From Limnanthes douglasii subsp. nivea (lineage: Eukaryota > Streptophyta > Magnoliopsida > Brassicales > Limnanthaceae): 64,000 bases of DNA. Position 1 is the first letter of the stretch. Every line of letters starts with the position of its first letter. The position numbers were made by a program, and so were the translations under genes. The DNA is taken from NCBI GenBank assembly GCA_036936605.1, contig JAUPFV010000002.1:125224376-125288375 (forward strand), written 5' to 3'. This document shows positions 11,493-21,619 of the stretch, one piece after another. The notes under the pieces were generated by a model. The model was given only the letters and a program-made list of their open reading frames with translations, was not told where the DNA came from and did not search any database.

Positions 11493-12314
11493 TAAAAATA
11501 CTCATCTTAATGGGGATATGTGTTGTGATTTGATTCTCCGTTAAGTTTTTTTGTGTGTGTTTACATGGGACAATTACGATTAGCAATGCAGAGTTCTAAG
11601 CTATTATTTCAAGGTGTTAAAGTTTCAGAAAATTACTGATGGGGAAAGATAAGTTGGTGATGTTGAAGTTGTTGAGACAACGATAGATTCGAGTGTCGGT
11701 TCATATTTTCTCAACTAATGCTTCTATTTCAGAACGTAGACTACTTGCCTCAAAGGGCATGCTGGGAAGAGATGGAATTTGAGAGAAATTTCAATTTGTT
11801 TTGTGTATGAATTGCCTTAATTAGCTTTTTCAGAGTGTATTATAAATAGTGTATTAAGTTTGTTACATCAGAGAATACTATTGTTTGTTACATCAGACAA
11901 TACTATTGTTTGTTCCATTGTTCCATTGTTACTTGATAAAGCTCGTTGGGTTGGAGTGTCAAACACCGTGTTTGAAGCAAGTATAGTGACTCCAAAATTG
12001 TCAAACCATATGATTAGAGATCTCAGTAGTAGAGAATGCAACTCATTGAGTACCGACCGAAGCCAAAATCAGCTAAAAACTGAGCTAGGGTACGATACTA
12101 TGATTCAGTGCTTGTGCTTGACCTAGTAATAACATGACTATGTTTGATATGAAGACCTAGGATTTGTGTTCTAGATAAGTACCTCAAAACTAATCGTTGG
12201 AACCTGTAAAAACTGGCCGAACTTGTTGACAACAAATAACAAATGAAATGTCTGACCTAGTGTAATAAGTATTAAGGTTCTCCTAACACGCTTCTGTATT
12301 TTGAGGATTGGGAA
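11493..12314. other. 3' flank of the homeobox gene
   Basis: Presumed 3'UTR and flanking DNA. AATAAA-like signals are not sharply placed. An 88-codon ORF at 11,860-12,126 shows no family features, has odd amino-acid composition, and is not called a gene. Confidence 0.5.
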
Positions 12315-12442
12315 GTGGATAACCATTGCCTATAGAGTGATACTAGCTTACAATCATAGGAGTTACACATAGCGGGAACTGGATAACCATCGCATATAGA
12401 GTGATACTACCTTACAATCATCGGAGTTACACGCAGCGGGGA
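12315..12442. repeat. 64-bp tandem duplication
   Basis: Two 64-bp copies start TGGATAACCAT at 12,316 and 12,380, share TATAGAGTGATACTA and GGAGTTACAC, and differ at a handful of positions. No coding frame is linked to them. Confidence 0.85.
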
Positions 12443-12804
12443 GCAGGAGAGATGTTAAATCTTCAATGTATTTTATACAGTCTTTTCGTATGATCTATTT
12501 ATATGGATATGGATTTTATGTATTTTCAGGGCTATAAATATAGTATTTATGAAAATGAAAATAAAACTAAGAATGAAAATAAAATAAAAATAAAAATATA
12601 GAAAAGAAGAAAACCAAAAACAAAAAAATGCAGAGAAAGAGAAAATGAAAAGAAATGGCGAAAAAGAGAAGATAAAGCATGAGAGTGCTTGCTTATAAAG
12701 AGAAAGTTGAAGACGGTAGTTTGAAAAAGATCTTTTGAAAAAGGTAGTTAAAGAATGTCGTTAAAATACCCCGTTGGATGTCGTGAAAAATCGTTTAAAA
12801 CTGT
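12443..12804. other. Purine-rich spacer
   Basis: Contains a long A/G-biased run (12,540-12,700, repeated AAAATAAAA and AAGAGAAGA words). Nothing else seen. Confidence 0.5.
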
Positions 12805-12902
12805 GACGGTACTAGTGGTGGCGAATGGTTCTGAAAGAGCCGTTCAAAGCTGGCAATCTGTTTATGAACGGGCGGTTTAACTGCGAAACTGGTCTATTAG
12901 GA

Positions 12903-12990
12903 TTGCAAACCGGCAGGACCGCAAACCGGCAAAACCGCATAAAGAGCAAACCGGCAGGACCGCAAACCGGTAGGACTGCGAAACCACGGT
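12903..12990. repeat. hAT subterminal motif repeats
   Basis: GCAAACCGGCAGGACC and close variants start near 12,905, 12,921, 12,945 and 12,962. Clustered short subterminal motifs are typical transposase-binding regions of hAT elements. The plus ORF at 12,825-13,124 is simply this repeat translated. Confidence 0.7.
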
Positions 12991-13409
12991 TTATTTGTAA
13001 AAAGCCGCGGTTTATTTGTAAATATTATAAATGTTTTATTTATTTTATAACCAAAATGTTATATTTAAAAAATATTGAGATATTGCATATTATTATAAAA
13101 TTATTATTACATTTTGGTCGGTAATAATTTATTTTGGTTATTAATAGTTTAAGTGTTGTACTTATTATATAATCCAAAATTTTAAATATTATTTATGTTA
13201 TTATCACATTTTGAATATTATTATTATGTTTTTAGATCTAATATTAGTAGTGTTGATTTTAATATTACAAATCAAAACTATATCTTATCATGTTAAAATA
13301 TTAATTTTAATATTACATTTGATTACTATTGTGATTTGGTTTTAAATATTACAAGTGTTTGTTATTATTTTTTAAACCAAAATCATATTTTATCATGCAA
13401 AAATATTAC

Positions 13410-13960
13410 AAGTTATATTGTTATAATTTTAATATGACATTTTGAATTTTATTATTGTGATTAGGCTTTAAATATTACAAGTGTTATTTATTATTTTTAA
13501 GTTATATTGTTATAATTTTAATATGACATTTTGAATTTTATTATTGTGATTAGGTTTTAAATATTACAAGTGTTATTTATTATTTTTAAGTTATATTGTT
13601 ATAATTTTAATATTACATTTTGAATTTTATTATTGTGATTAGGTTTTAAATATTACTAAGTGTTATTTATTATTTTTAACTTATATTGTTATAGTTTTAA
13701 TATTACATTTTGAATTTTATTATTGTGAGTAGGTTTTAAATATTACAAGTGTTATTTATTATTTTTAAGTTATATTGTTATAATTTTAATATTACCTTTT
13801 GAATTTTATTATTGTGATTTGGTTTTAAATATAACAAGTTTTATTTATTATTTTTAAGTTTTGATTGTTATAATTTTAATATTACATTTTGAATTTTATT
13901 ATTGTGATTTGGTTTTAAATATTACAAATGTTATTTATTATTTTTTAAACCAAAATCATA
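13410..13960. repeat. About six copies of an 88-90 bp AT-rich tandem repeat
   Basis: The block TTTTGAATTTTATTATTGTG recurs near 13,440, 13,528, 13,616, 13,705, 13,795 and 13,885. Each is followed by TTTAAATATTACAAGTG and TTATTTATTATTTTTAAG. Units are highly similar, so the array is younger than the surrounding decay. Confidence 0.85.
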
Positions 13961-13967
13961 TTTTATC

Positions 13968-14105
13968 ATGCTAAAATATTACAAGTTATATTAAAATATT
14001 TAATATTACAAATGCTAAAATATTACAAGTCATATTAAAATATTTAATATTACAAATGCTAAAATATTACAAGTTATATTAAAATATTTAATATTACAAT
14101 TGCTA
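13968..14105. repeat. Three copies of a 44-bp tandem repeat
   Basis: TGCTAAAATATTACAAGT followed by ATATTAAAATATTTAATATT recurs three times head to tail. It directly abuts the stop codon end of the minus-strand ORF at 14,103. Confidence 0.8.
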
Positions 14106-14618
14106 AAATATATTTTTTAGTCTCTTGTCGCTAACCACTTTTTTAAGTCGCAAAACTTTCTCAATAGTAACTGCAATTTGTAATGGATCTCCCAAAACTT
14201 GTCCTCGAGTCTCACGATTAACCTTACTTAACGCAGCAACAATCAAATCGACCATCTTCGTTTTCGTACTAAGACTTTGTTTAGGAACAACGGTCTTACT
14301 CTTAGTTATAGTTGGGTGTTTGACACTTCGTGTCACCTTGTCGACCATTTTAGAACTAAAAGTTGGTTTGGCGGTCTTACTGAAAGTCGTACGTGTAGTA
14401 CTAGCAGGTTTGACGCTTCGCCTCTCCTTATCGGAAATTTTCAAACCAAAAGTTTGTTTGACGGTCTTACTCATATTCGTAGGTTCAGTGGCACATTTGA
14501 TGCGTCGTGTGATCGGATCCCTCTCGGGTGGAGGAGACATCATAAAAGAAGAAAATTCCGAAAAATCAGTTTTCGGAGTTACTTGTCCTAACCTGTTGTT
14601 GAAGCCACAAAACGGCAT
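14103..14618 (-). CDS. Unknown 171-aa basic protein inside the hAT-like element
   Basis: An uninterrupted frame starts MPFCGFNNRLGQVTPKTDF and ends with a lysine-rich tail. I do not recognise the family. Its middle is built of a degenerate repeat of about 30 residues: SKTVKQTFGLKISDKERRSV, SKTAKPTFSSKMVDKVTRSV and SKTVVPKQSLSTKTKMVDLI. The protein is rich in K, T and S, with no transmembrane segment or signal peptide; nuclear location is only a guess from charge. A TATA box lies 208 bp upstream on the same strand. The opposite-strand frame of similar length is hydrophobic and looks like a shadow. It could be a captured host gene fragment, an element-specific protein, or a chance frame. Confidence 0.45.
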   Translation of the reverse strand: MPFCGFNNRLGQVTPKTDFSEFSSFMMSPPPERDPITRRIKCATEPTNMSKTVKQTFGLKISDKERRSVKPASTTRTTFSKTAKPTFSSKMVDKVTRSVKHPTITKSKTVVPKQSLSTKTKMVDLIVAALSKVNRETRGQVLGDPLQIAVTIEKVLRLKKVVSDKRLKNIF

Positions 14619-14825
14619 TGGAAATTTGAAATAAGTACAAATAATAACTAATACAAACTAATAACAATTTTTTTTCGAAAAAAAAAATCTAATTATTTCG
14701 AAAACAGAAGTACGATATGTAAAATAAGAAAGTTAAGCTTAATAAAAAATCTAGAACAAGTAGAGAGATTTAGAGAGTTTATAGTAGATTTAGAGACTGT
14801 GTGAGGTTGGAGTTGGGGTCTCCTC

Positions 14826-14833
14826 TATTTATA
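14826..14833 (-). promoter_or_regulatory. TATA box for the 171-aa ORF
   Basis: On the minus strand the sequence reads CCCCCTATAAATAGAGG, a textbook plant TATA box, 208 bp upstream of the ATG at 14,618. The inferred leader contains CTCTAAATCT repeats. Confidence 0.6.
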
Positions 14834-15012
14834 GGGGGGAGACCCAAATTTTTTTTTTTTTGAAAATTTTGAAAAAATGGAACTGTCGGGAGAATCCGGA
14901 CGAAATGTCTGGATGCCCGAATTTGAAATTCGGACCATCCGGACTTTCGTCTGGATGCCCCGGACCTGTTGCGCAACAGCTACTTTAATTAACTAGCCGT
15001 TGCGTTTGAACG

Positions 15013-15048
15013 TGCGGACCATCCGCACGTCTGACCGGATGGTCCGCA
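15013..15048. repeat. Perfect 13-bp inverted repeat
   Basis: Arms TGCGGACCATCCG (15,013-15,025) and its exact inverse (15,036-15,048) are separated by 10 bp. Related GGACCATCCG and CCGGATG words recur at 14,895-14,960 and near 15,470. It lies just upstream of the bZIP-site cluster. Confidence 0.75.
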
Positions 15049-15052
15049 TGGG

Positions 15053-15110
15053 TGACGTCACGGATGACATCACTTGCCGACGTCACTGATGACGTCACTT
15101 GCTGACGTCA
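15053..15110. promoter_or_regulatory. Cluster of five TGACGTCA-type (bZIP/CRE) sites
   Basis: TGACGTCA at 15,053, TGACATCA at 15,065, CGACGTCA at 15,078, TGACGTCA at 15,090 and TGACGTCA at 15,103. Starts are 12, 13, 12 and 13 bp apart. TGACGTCA is the known core of plant TGA-type bZIP sites. The cluster is about 220-285 bp upstream of the TATA box at 14,826 on the minus strand. Confidence 0.7.
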
Positions 15111-15754
15111 TCCGTGACTGATTTTTTTTTTAAAAAATATTTTTTTATAAAAAAAATTAATTTTTTATAAGTTATGCACTTTAAACTATTTAAAAAAAAT
15201 CAAAACTCTATATATAGGATTGCGCACTAATATTTAAAAAAAATTTATATAAATAGGAAATTCGAACCATTATTTAAAAAAAATATAACTCTATAAATAG
15301 ATTTTTCGAACTATTAGTTTTTTAATAATTTTAGTACTTTTATGAAAAAATATATATTAAATTCTCTAGATTATTGAAAGAAAATTTATATTATATTATT
15401 AACCCTTCATTTTTTCTAGTTTATTGAAAGAAATTTTATATTATTAACAAGTTAATTTGGACATTTGTCCGGATGCCCGGAGCGCCGCTATTTTCACATA
15501 ATGGTACATAATAGATAGTTTATATTGTTGATGATGTTAATCTCCTAAATAAATATATTTAATTAATTATATTTAATTATGCCATCAGAATATAATTCAT
15601 TTTTAGGAACCAAATTACACGTAGTTAATTGAAACACAGTTGATATATTTGAATTTATTTCACAACCAAATTACATGTGTTTACACAATTGGAACATAAT
15701 CCAAATTTATACAATTTTAAAAACTTTAAATTTATACTTCAAATATTAAATAAT

Positions 15755-15959
15755 TGATTATGATGTCCACGTGAACCAAAATGATTAGTATAACACGGCT
15801 CTGATTTAAACGATTCTGATGGTTCGCGGTTCAGACCGTTTGCCACCACTAGATGGCACTGTGCAGGCCGTTCGATCTTATAATGTTTCTATAAATTTCT
15901 ATGCAAATGAATAAATGATTATGATGTCCACGTGAACCAAAATGATTAGTATAACACGG
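15755..15959. repeat. 44-bp direct repeat straddling the right end of the hAT-like element
   Basis: TGATTATGATGTCCACGTGA and the following bases through AACACGG are identical at 15,755-15,798 (inside the element) and 15,916-15,959 (outside it). One copy is internal to the TIR-bounded unit, so this duplication arose after or during insertion. Confidence 0.85.
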
Positions 15960-16061
15960 TAAGAGATATAGTAAAAATGAGTCCTAGAATTTTGAAAATT
16001 CCACATAAATAGATTGCGTCAGTGTACGTATGTGATATCATGTTTTGGGTATTTGTTTAAA

Positions 16062-16165
16062 GAGAAGAGTATTAGTAAATATCCATTCATCTATTTAAAT
16101 TATCCGTTAGTATCCAAATTTTGGATAGTGTCACTTAGTACTTCTATTTAAATTTTGGATAAAAT
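16062..16165 (+). repeat. MULE left terminal inverted repeat
   Basis: Begins GAGAAGAGTATTAGTAAATA. Against the inverse of the right end it shares the ordered blocks CATCTATTTAAATTATCC / CAACTATTCAATTGTC and TTAGTATCCAAATTTTGG / ATAGTACCCAAGGTTTG. I estimate roughly two thirds identity by eye. The inner limit is not sharp. Confidence 0.6.
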
Positions 16166-16759
16166 TATCCTCCGATTATATATATCCATTTTTACTTCAA
16201 ACTAATTTTTCCCCCTTCTCAGCACTCTAAACCAACTCTAACACGTCTAATTTTTTGAAACCATCAGAAAACCGTTCGAATTCTTAAAGACTCTCTCTCC
16301 GGCCAAACCCTTCCAACCTTCGACCCAAAAACAGTTGTTCTTCCAACCTTCACCGGATTTCGATCGGTCACCGTCTTGTACTCCGTCAAGCGAGTAACCA
16401 GCATTTGGTTGACAAGTTGCCATCAAATGGTCGCCGGTCGGTGAAGCAACAGTGTGTTACAGTAACCAGGTACAACATTCTCGTGGAAAATATCTTCTTT
16501 TTTTGCGTTTTTGATGACTTCGAACTACTTGTTTCTCTTATTTGACGATCGACGTTGCTTATTTCTACTGAGATCAAGTATTTAGTGATGGTAGTTGGTA
16601 TGTTAGTTTCTGGGTTTATCGTCGAACCCAGGGGTTTGTTAGGTTGCATGTAATGTTAATACTTTCCCGAGATTTGTGATGTATGTTGGATGTGCATTAG
16701 GTAGTTGTTTGTTGATTTGGTGTTCTTTCGATATTTCCCAGATCCCTGCAACGTGCATA

Positions 16760-17165
16760 TAAAAAATAGAACAGTTCGCAGCCTGTACATGTGTGTTGTA
16801 GTACAGTTCACATCTTCATCATGTATGGATGGAAACAATTTGCAGCTTCATCGCTATTTATAGTTCAAAGCAATTCGCATCTTGATTGCATGTATATACC
16901 ATACAGTTCGCAACTTATATTTGCAAACAATTCGCAGGCCATCCTGCGAGTTGTTTGCAAATACAGGCTGATAGAGCTATAAACAATTCGCAGCCTGTCA
17001 TGCGATATGGATACAGTGCTTTACCCGCAGACGCTTTTCCAGCTTTCGCAAAAATTGTATGGGAGTCATCCTCCGAGGGACTTCCCGAATGACCATACTG
17101 AGGAATTCTGTTGTGTGACCTACAAGCTGATAAAGTCCCTTTGTGGGAACAATTCGCATGCAAAT
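16760..17165. repeat. MULE palindrome cluster 1
   Basis: Half-sites of the form CAATTCGCAGG/ATCTTG recur at about 16,770, 16,840, 16,870, 16,908, 16,928, 16,984 and 17,150. One full palindrome (16,928-16,960) joins CAAACAATTCGCAGG to its inverse CCTGCGAGTTGTTTG. The cluster precedes the plus-strand coding region. Confidence 0.7.
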
Positions 17166-17950
17166 GATGATTTGTGTTTTTGCAGGAAGTATGACAACAA
17201 AACCAAGCTATTACAGGTCAGGATTGGTGAGCCTTCTAAAACTGTTGAAAGAGTACCGTATTACCCGTGCCCATATCGAAGCTGCAAGAAACACACTCTT
17301 CTACACGCTTTTGAAAGCGGCGTTCGACCTTCCGAATGTGGCAGAGCTGCCAAAGAAGAATTTCTATTCGAACATTCAATGGGTAATGGTTAGGTTATCC
17401 GTTGATAAAGACGTCTTTCGACTTGGGTAAAAGTTTGTGAAGCTAACGACGGACGATGTGAAGGTTATATTCGATCTGAAGCATGGCACAGAAGAAATGC
17501 CGTTAACGAAAGCCGGAGCATTCCACAGTAGATACGTCAACGGCGAGGAGAACGAATCAAAGATGATGAAGAAATACTTCATGGGTGAAACGTCGACGAA
17601 GATAGGACCGATGAATGGTAAAACCATCACGAACGCCATTTTAAAGGTACCTGTAAATGGATTTTATCTCATAAGGAAGATGCTGAACTTTACTAACATA
17701 ATATGTAGTCGTGGGTTTTGCAGGCAGGTATAGCAAGAGCCATCAGCGAAGGGGGGGAGCATGAGTTGGAAGATGTTGCACGGCTGTTGATACTGGTTTT
17801 GTGCTCAACCTTATTCTACTCGGTATCTGGAGATGTAATGGGTTGGAGTGTGCTTATTTTGTTGAAGACCTCAGCAGAATAAACGATTACGATTGGTCTG
17901 GATCAATAGCGTTGAAGCTTCTCTAGTCTATCAGGAGTTGCTTAGCTATA
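17143..17950 (+). pseudogene. MULE second gene, N-terminal part (DUF1985/plant-mobile-domain-like)
   Basis: The frame from about 17,143 reads LLKLLKEYRITRAHIEAARN, FDLPNVAELPKKNFYSN and IQWVMVRLSVDKDVFRL; after a stop at about 17,428 it reads KFVKLTTDDVKVIFDLKHGT. A GT-AG intron of about 80 bp (17,647-17,727) leads into AGIARAISEGGEHELEDVAR and LLILVLCSTLF. A frame change near 17,870 then gives EDLSRINDYDWSGSIALKLL. This layout resembles the N-terminal domain of plant MULE-borne Ulp1-type genes, in which a helical domain ends with a DYDW-A-type motif. I infer that family from pattern only. Two lesions make it a pseudogene as read. Confidence 0.5.
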
Positions 17951-18279
17951 AAAAAACCTAATAGAGTCATCGGATGCGTCGCCCTTCTAATCGTAAGATT
18001 GATTTATTCAGTGTAAATATTAGTTATATACGGAGCGTCTTGATGATAATACTTGTCCCGATGCAACCCATCGTCATTGAGCACTTAACAATCGGGCTAG
18101 AGGTCGTACAGCCGACCTTGATCCTAAAGTTTTTCAAATGGTGGGGATTGTAGTGCCTCTCATCGACCGTGTTGCTGCTTATAAGAATACCTCTGCTAAA
18201 AGATGATGAAGTATGATCTATATAGTTATATAGACAACTATCAGGCATTAAAGTTGCAGACAACGCATTTATGTCGTAG

Positions 18280-18620
18280 TACCAAACAACTCTGAGGATA
18301 TCACGAGAGTTGTTCGATATTCTATTGAATTATCAAACAAATTTCAGGATAACCTGAGATTTGTTTGATATTCTATTAAAATGTGTATCAAACAATTCGC
18401 ACCTTATAATTTGCAAACAATGCTCAGGAACACCTGAGAGATGTTAGCGGCCCAATAGATGATAGAGTTGATAACAACTCTCAGGATATCCTGAGGGTTG
18501 TTTGCAACTCCAAGATGATAGAGTTCCAAACAACCCTCAGGATATCATGCGATTTGTTTGCAAAAAACAGTCGGGCTATAACCTGATATTTTCCAAACAA
18601 CCTGCGTGCAGCTATTTACT
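18280..18620. repeat. MULE palindrome cluster 2
   Basis: Five or six near-perfect palindromes with outer arms CAAACAA and centre CTCAGGATATCCTGAG or a variant, separated by spacers such as GATATTCTATTGAATTAT. Best copies are near 18,285, 18,333, 18,475 and 18,524. Confidence 0.75.
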
Positions 18621-19914
18621 TCCATGTTCCTCCCTTCGTAGGTTTTGGAAGGTCCACTATGTCTTACTGAGGCTGAAAGCAAACCATTCGGAGGTGTAGT
18701 ATGAAGTGGAGATGCAGATGTTGAACCGATTTCACCCGAAGAAAGACAAAAAAAACCGCAGCTTTAAAAATAAGGAAACGGGCATCACATAAATAGAAAG
18801 AATCCAATCAGGTGATATCATTCAGACCCCAACCACAAACAGTCCCTCGACCAATGATTCCACCAACGTCGATCGGGACATCCCAGCAGGAGGCCGAGGA
18901 CGAGGGCATCACTAGTACGAGTGACATGATCGGTAATTTTTTCCTCAAACGCAGATGAGCTACTCCAAAGAAGTCTGGAACTGAAGGTACATCGAAGCGT
19001 TTGAAAACGTATACTAATAAGAACAAGTACCAACGGAAGATAGACAAAGAGGAAAAATAAGTAAGTAGGAAATTGAGCCTTACGTAAACTTAGATTTAAT
19101 CGCTTTAATCAGCACGGAATATATTATAATACGTTTGCTATTACTTTTTCAGCTTGAAGAATTAAAATTGAAGATAGCAGAGCTAGCAGCACAACAACTC
19201 CACAATGCTCTCTCTCAGCCAATTTTCCAGATTGGAAGCCCTGCAAAGGAGAAGGGACCTGGACTACCGGTATTGCCAACAGAAGCGACGTCCACTGAAT
19301 TGCAGGTAATTGCGCCAGTTGAAAGTCAGGATAAGGACCCGAATCAGGACGGGCAAATGCAGGATGCTGAAAAACATGATGGAGTACTACCAGAGAGAAG
19401 GATGATGATGGGAACCATTCACCCGTACCGGTACCATCTGTTGTACCCGAAAAGGACGATACAAATGATTGTCCTGCGAAAATTGTAATTTTAGAAAAAA
19501 GAAGCAGAGGAGCCATCTGAACAAATATAGGAAGAGTTTTTGGTATCCACAAAGACGGATACCACGGAGAGACAAACAGACCGGTCTTCTCTTACACAGG
19601 AGGCAGCGACAGGTCTGAGTCCTCTAAAGGAGAAAGAAAGACATGAGTCTCTTGCGAATGACCGATAGCTCGTATCTCACATGCCAGAGGAAGTAGGCTG
19701 CCAAGAAAAAAGAGCTAAGGAGGTAGAAGCTCGTGAGAAGGAAGTTGCAGTGGAAGAATCTGGACGTACAGACGCAGATAGCCGTGAAGATGTAAGTGGA
19801 TCGAAAGTACACTAAGATTCAAATATCTTGATATATTGTTGTGATGAAATTATATGTCTACTAATATTTATTGTTGTATACATATTCAAACAAAATCACT
19901 GTCTGTATTTAAAA

Positions 19915-20100
19915 CAGTCAGGGGTTTCTCATTGTATACATATTCAAACAATTCGCATTAGGATAACTTTCAAACAAATCTCAGGAATGTTGTGTAGTCC
20001 AAACAATTCTCAGGATAACCTGAGACTTGTTCTATATTCTATTGAATTGGGTATTATACATATCGCAGGGTATCATGCGACTTGTTTACAACTCAGAGTG
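19915..20100. repeat. MULE palindrome cluster 3
   Basis: Units near 19,945, 19,972, 20,000 and 20,062 carry CAAACAATTCTCAGG, AACCTGAGACTTGTT and ATCGCAGGGTATCATGCGAC. The spacer TATTCTATTGAATTG is the same as in cluster 2. Confidence 0.7.
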
Positions 20101-20135
20101 CAGTGATGCTTAACCCCTCCACCTTTTTATTTTGT

Positions 20136-21560
20136 ATTTTATATGAAACAGCAGGCCGACATACAACACCCACAAGAAGAACAACAAAATCAAGATGAGC
20201 AACAACAACAACAACAACACCCACAAGAAGAACAATAACAACATAATCAAGAAGAAGAACAACAACAACACATAGCCTTAACAAAAAGAGAAAGGCTAAC
20301 ACAAGAAGTAGCTCCGGAAGAGTCATAATATGTCAATCCCTGTAAGAAGTTGGAACTACTTAGCCAGGGAGAAGCACCGTTAGAAGACCAAAAGCGAGAC
20401 AGAAATGTACCTGAAAAACCAAAAATGGCCTATGCAAAGTCAGAATCGCTAAGCCAAGGTGAAATTTCAGTACCAGTACCAAATCAACCGCAAAACATAG
20501 AAGGCCAAGCTCCAGAGTCGAATGATACGCAAGATAACACAATACGTTTACGTGATGCATAAATTCATGGTATTTACACTCAAGTTTCACAAACATTTTA
20601 AAATGAAATTGATAATGTTGAGTTGGATGATTTAATACAACGGACTTTGGAGAATATGTCGGAGGATGTGATAAATGATTTGTGTCCACACGATCCAGAG
20701 ATTAAGCCAAAGCAGTCAACGACATTGGTTGTCGCCGACCGTGTGGTAAGGGCTATTTTAAATGATTTCGCAGCATATCATGAGGCTTGTGTGGATGTAT
20801 ATTACGAGTTATAAACAAATCTCAAGATATCCTGAGAATTATTCGATATTTTATTTAATTGGAAACTCAAACAATTCGCATGTTATCCCGAGAGTTGTTT
20901 GGTATTCTATTTAATTGGAAACTCAAACAATTCTCATGTTATCCTGATAGTTGTTTGATATTATATTCAATTAGAAACTGAAACAATTCGTATGTTAGCC
21001 TACGAATTGTTTGGGGAAGTTAATATTATGATGCCTGAAAGAAACTCTTTTAATTTTTGTCATTTTATATGTTCAAGTCAAAGGAAGAGATAAAGCAGCC
21101 TAATTTTAATCTACTAACACCAACACAACATCCGGAGGTAGAGAAAGACGAAGAGATAATTGTAACAGAAGCTCCAGAACCACAAGTAACTCTCACCGAC
21201 TGGCCAAAGAGTACACGGATAACTGTCCTGATCGATGTCCATGAATACCACAAAGTACTGATAATTAAAGCCAGAGAAGACTCCATCGATCCAGTAGTAT
21301 GGAATTTACCAACGTCCAAGGTTTCCTACAGAATTAGTGTGCAAATGTCTAATGTGCTGGCAATACCTTTTGAAAAGGAGCTGGACGTAAAGGTATCCAA
21401 TTGTCATCCAAATATCTTGAATGTTTCAAACAAGTCTCTTATATTTGACGTAAATAAACAGCTCGTTTCATAGATTGTGGAGGCTTGGATTCGAAAGATG
21501 CTCCAAGAAGTAAATTAGAAAGTTCCATGCAAAACTTTTCCAGAAGTGAAATATGACTGC
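20136..21560 (+). pseudogene. MULE second gene, C-terminal part with polyglutamine segment
   Basis: A CAA/GAA-rich tract at 20,150-20,280 codes for Q-rich, E-rich sequence with one internal stop. Downstream frames 20,350-20,562 and 20,623-20,814 continue acidic, low-complexity sequence. The longest frame, 21,057-21,473 (138 codons), reads LTDWPKSTRITVLIDVHEYH and then KVSYRISVQMSNVLAIPFEK, ends FDVNKQLVS at a stop, and seems to continue IVEAWIRKMLQEVN. No His-Asp-Cys signature of a Ulp1 protease was found, so that domain is absent, diverged or elsewhere. A block of four 56-bp palindromic units (20,813-21,015) lies between the frames and may be intronic. Confidence 0.4.
20813..21015. repeat. 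MULE palindrome cluster 4, four exact-period 56-bp units
   Basis: AAACAA starts at 20,813, 20,869, 20,925 and 20,981, exactly 56 bp apart. Each unit has a palindrome (AAACAATTCGCATG ... GAGAGTTGTTT) and a spacer like TATTCTATTTAATTGGAAAC. This is the most regular array in the element. Confidence 0.85.
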
Positions 21561-21619
21561 ATACTGATTTCTGGCATGACTACAGTAAGTTTAGCGATAA
21601 ACTACAAAAACCTCACATG

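Larger units (their letters stand above)
12813..15851. mobile_element. hAT-like element, non-autonomous, with 8-bp target duplication
   Basis: The left end reads TAGTGGTGGCGAATGG (12,813) and the right end is its inverse, CCGTTTGCCACCACTA (ending 15,851). The flanking 8 bp are GACGGTAC (12,805-12,812) and GATGGCAC (15,852-15,859), differing by two C/T transitions. TIRs near TAGxGGTGGC and an 8-bp duplication are hallmarks of hAT elements. Subterminal AAACCG/CGGTTT motifs repeat at both ends. No BED zinc finger or hAT dimerisation domain is visible in its 3,039 bp, so it depends on a transposase elsewhere. It carries a 171-codon ORF, promoter-like DNA and two tandem arrays. Confidence 0.8.
18024..20135. 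other. MULE internal region, mostly palindromic repeats and spacer
   Basis: Contains palindrome clusters (18,280-18,620 and 19,910-20,100) and short open frames such as 19,135-19,488, which includes an alpha-helical, charged run (LEELKLKIAELAAQQ-like) and acidic patches. These may be decayed exons of the plus-strand gene. No domain was recognised. Confidence 0.4.

Noticed and set aside
11860..12126. 88-codon ORF downstream of the homeobox gene
   Set aside because: No family features, splice context or promoter; composition typical of chance frames.
12825..13124. 99-codon ORF with TGRTANRQ-type repeats
   Set aside because: Translation of hAT subterminal repeats; no separate gene evidence.
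14125..14634. 169-codon plus-strand ORF in the hAT-like element
   Set aside because: Antisense to the minus ORF that has a TATA box upstream; leucine/valine-rich shadow composition.
15013..15048. MicroRNA-type hairpin
   Set aside because: The 13-bp arms are too short for a plant miRNA precursor.
20093..20326. Hydrophobic valine/leucine-rich minus-strand ORF
   Set aside because: It is the antisense of the CAA/GAA-rich polyglutamine tract.
20813..21015. CRISPR-like regular array (56-bp period)
   Set aside because: Repeats are imperfect palindromes with conserved spacers inside a plant MULE; no cas genes and no unique spacers.
17143..21560. Ulp1 protease catalytic domain in the MULE
   Set aside because: No His, Asp and Cys motif set could be found in any plus-strand frame.
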